Assembly (NCBI GenBank): GCA_021154065.1
Contig: JAJKJG010000102.1
Coordinates: 1-5,539 of the forward strand
Direction of reading: 5' to 3'
Source of the DNA: Methylobacterium sp.
Lineage (GTDB): Bacteria > Pseudomonadota > Alphaproteobacteria > Rhizobiales > Beijerinckiaceae
DNA length: 5,539 nucleotides
The notes under the pieces were generated by a model. It made no database searches. It was not told where the DNA came from and worked only from the letters and a program-made list of their open reading frames with translations. The translations under genes and the position numbers were made by a program. Positions 5,166 to 5,539 of the stretch are shown here, piece by piece (the stretch's first letter is position 1; each line of letters opens with the position of its first letter).

Positions 5166-5513
5166 TCATCCTTTCGCGCGGATCACGGTGCGAACGATCG
5201 TGCGCCCGAACGGCGGCTCCCCGAGGTAGCGGCACCAATGCGCGCTGCCACGGACATAGGACCAATCGCGCGAGCGCCGCGCCAGGTAGAGCGTATTGCC
5301 GCCGAGCGCGGCCGTCCGTTCGACCATCACCTCGAGGGGCACGTCGAAGTCCGGCGCGGTCGCGGCAGGCCCCCCCACGGAGCCGAGATGGCGGCATTTG
5401 TAGGTGTCCACCGGCGAGTCGACGATGTGAACCCGCTCGGCCGGGGTGGGGCGATAGACGCCGCACGCCGAGAGAAGCGCGCATCCGAGCGCGGTCAAAA
5501 CGATCTTCCGCAT
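5166..5513 (-). CDS. Small envelope lipoprotein, DUF4156/RcsF-like
   Basis: The 115-residue product has a lipoprotein signal peptide: MRK, a hydrophobic stretch, and lipobox LSAC with the lipid-modified cysteine at 17. Gly18 follows it rather than the Asp that retains lipoproteins in the inner membrane of E. coli, so outer-membrane sorting is possible. The mature part reads AERVHIVDSPVDTYKCRHLG (25-44), a hydrophobic helix, then ALGGNTLYLARR (69-80). The pattern of 'V.v......C..lG' followed by 'A..lGgNt' resembles DUF4156 and other RcsF-like small lipoproteins. That link is by eye and tentative. Cys40 and Cys94 could form a disulfide. The ATG at 5513 is chosen because it gives the intact signal peptide; the upstream GGA is only a weak ribosome-binding site. 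The promoter lies outside the window. Confidence 0.85.
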   Translation of the reverse strand: MRKIVLTALGCALLSACGVYRPTPAERVHIVDSPVDTYKCRHLGSVGGPAATAPDFDVPLEVMVERTAALGGNTLYLARRSRDWSYVRGSAHWCRYLGEPPFGRTIVRTVIRAKG

Positions 5514-5539
5514 GAGGTCCGACCCGCCCCGCCTTGGGC

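Noticed and set aside
4822..5484. Minus-strand 220-codon frame spanning both envelope genes
   Set aside because: It overlaps two genes with clear signal peptides in other frames, crosses the intergenic stem-loop, and has shadow-like composition.

Overview
The window looks like ordinary chromosomal DNA from a GC-rich alphaproteobacterium, most likely a member of the Hyphomicrobiales (Rhizobiales; the Methylobacterium/Bosea/Microvirga/Salinarimonas part of the order is a reasonable guess). The grounds are the strong G/C bias at third codon positions, the alphaproteobacterial character of DnaX, RecR and the SRP RNA, and two kinds of intergenic palindromic repeat that I recognise as common in this order. 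I could not run a search, so the placement is by recognition only.

Layout. Positions 1-93 are the last 30 codons of an unidentified plus-strand gene. Positions 94-301 hold an inverted pair of REP-like, C/G-rich hairpin repeats. Positions 302-1372 encode a DapA-superfamily (dihydrodipicolinate synthase / N-acetylneuraminate lyase) aldolase of unknown substrate. A second repeat of about 100 bp (1371-1471) fills the whole gap to the next, convergent gene. From about 4430 down to 1469 the minus strand carries a compact information-processing cluster: the 4.5S-like signal recognition particle RNA (ffs) with a recognisable promoter, then dnaX (DNA polymerase III tau/gamma), ybaB (YbaB/EbfC nucleoid-associated protein) and recR (recombination mediator). 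This is the same order as scr-dnaX-yaaK-recR in Bacillus subtilis, so it is a very old gene neighbourhood. Divergent from ffs, 4558-5037 encodes a small exported protein with a Pro/Gln-rich linker and a pair of cysteines. Facing it, 5166-5513 on the minus strand encodes a small lipoprotein resembling DUF4156/RcsF-like envelope proteins. A strong stem-loop lies between these two convergent genes.

How the parts fit. DnaX loads the sliding clamp and organises the replicase. RecR, with RecO/RecF, loads RecA at gaps, and YbaB binds DNA. The tight ybaB-recR spacing and the short dnaX-ybaB gap suggest one transcript, possibly fed by the ffs promoter, because no intrinsic terminator with a U-tract and no clear ribosome-binding site lie between ffs and dnaX. 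The other genes seem unrelated to this cluster.

I found no phage, CRISPR, toxin-antitoxin, insertion sequence or defence system. The observations most worth a second look are the repeat elements, the ffs-dnaX arrangement, and the two uncharacterised envelope proteins.
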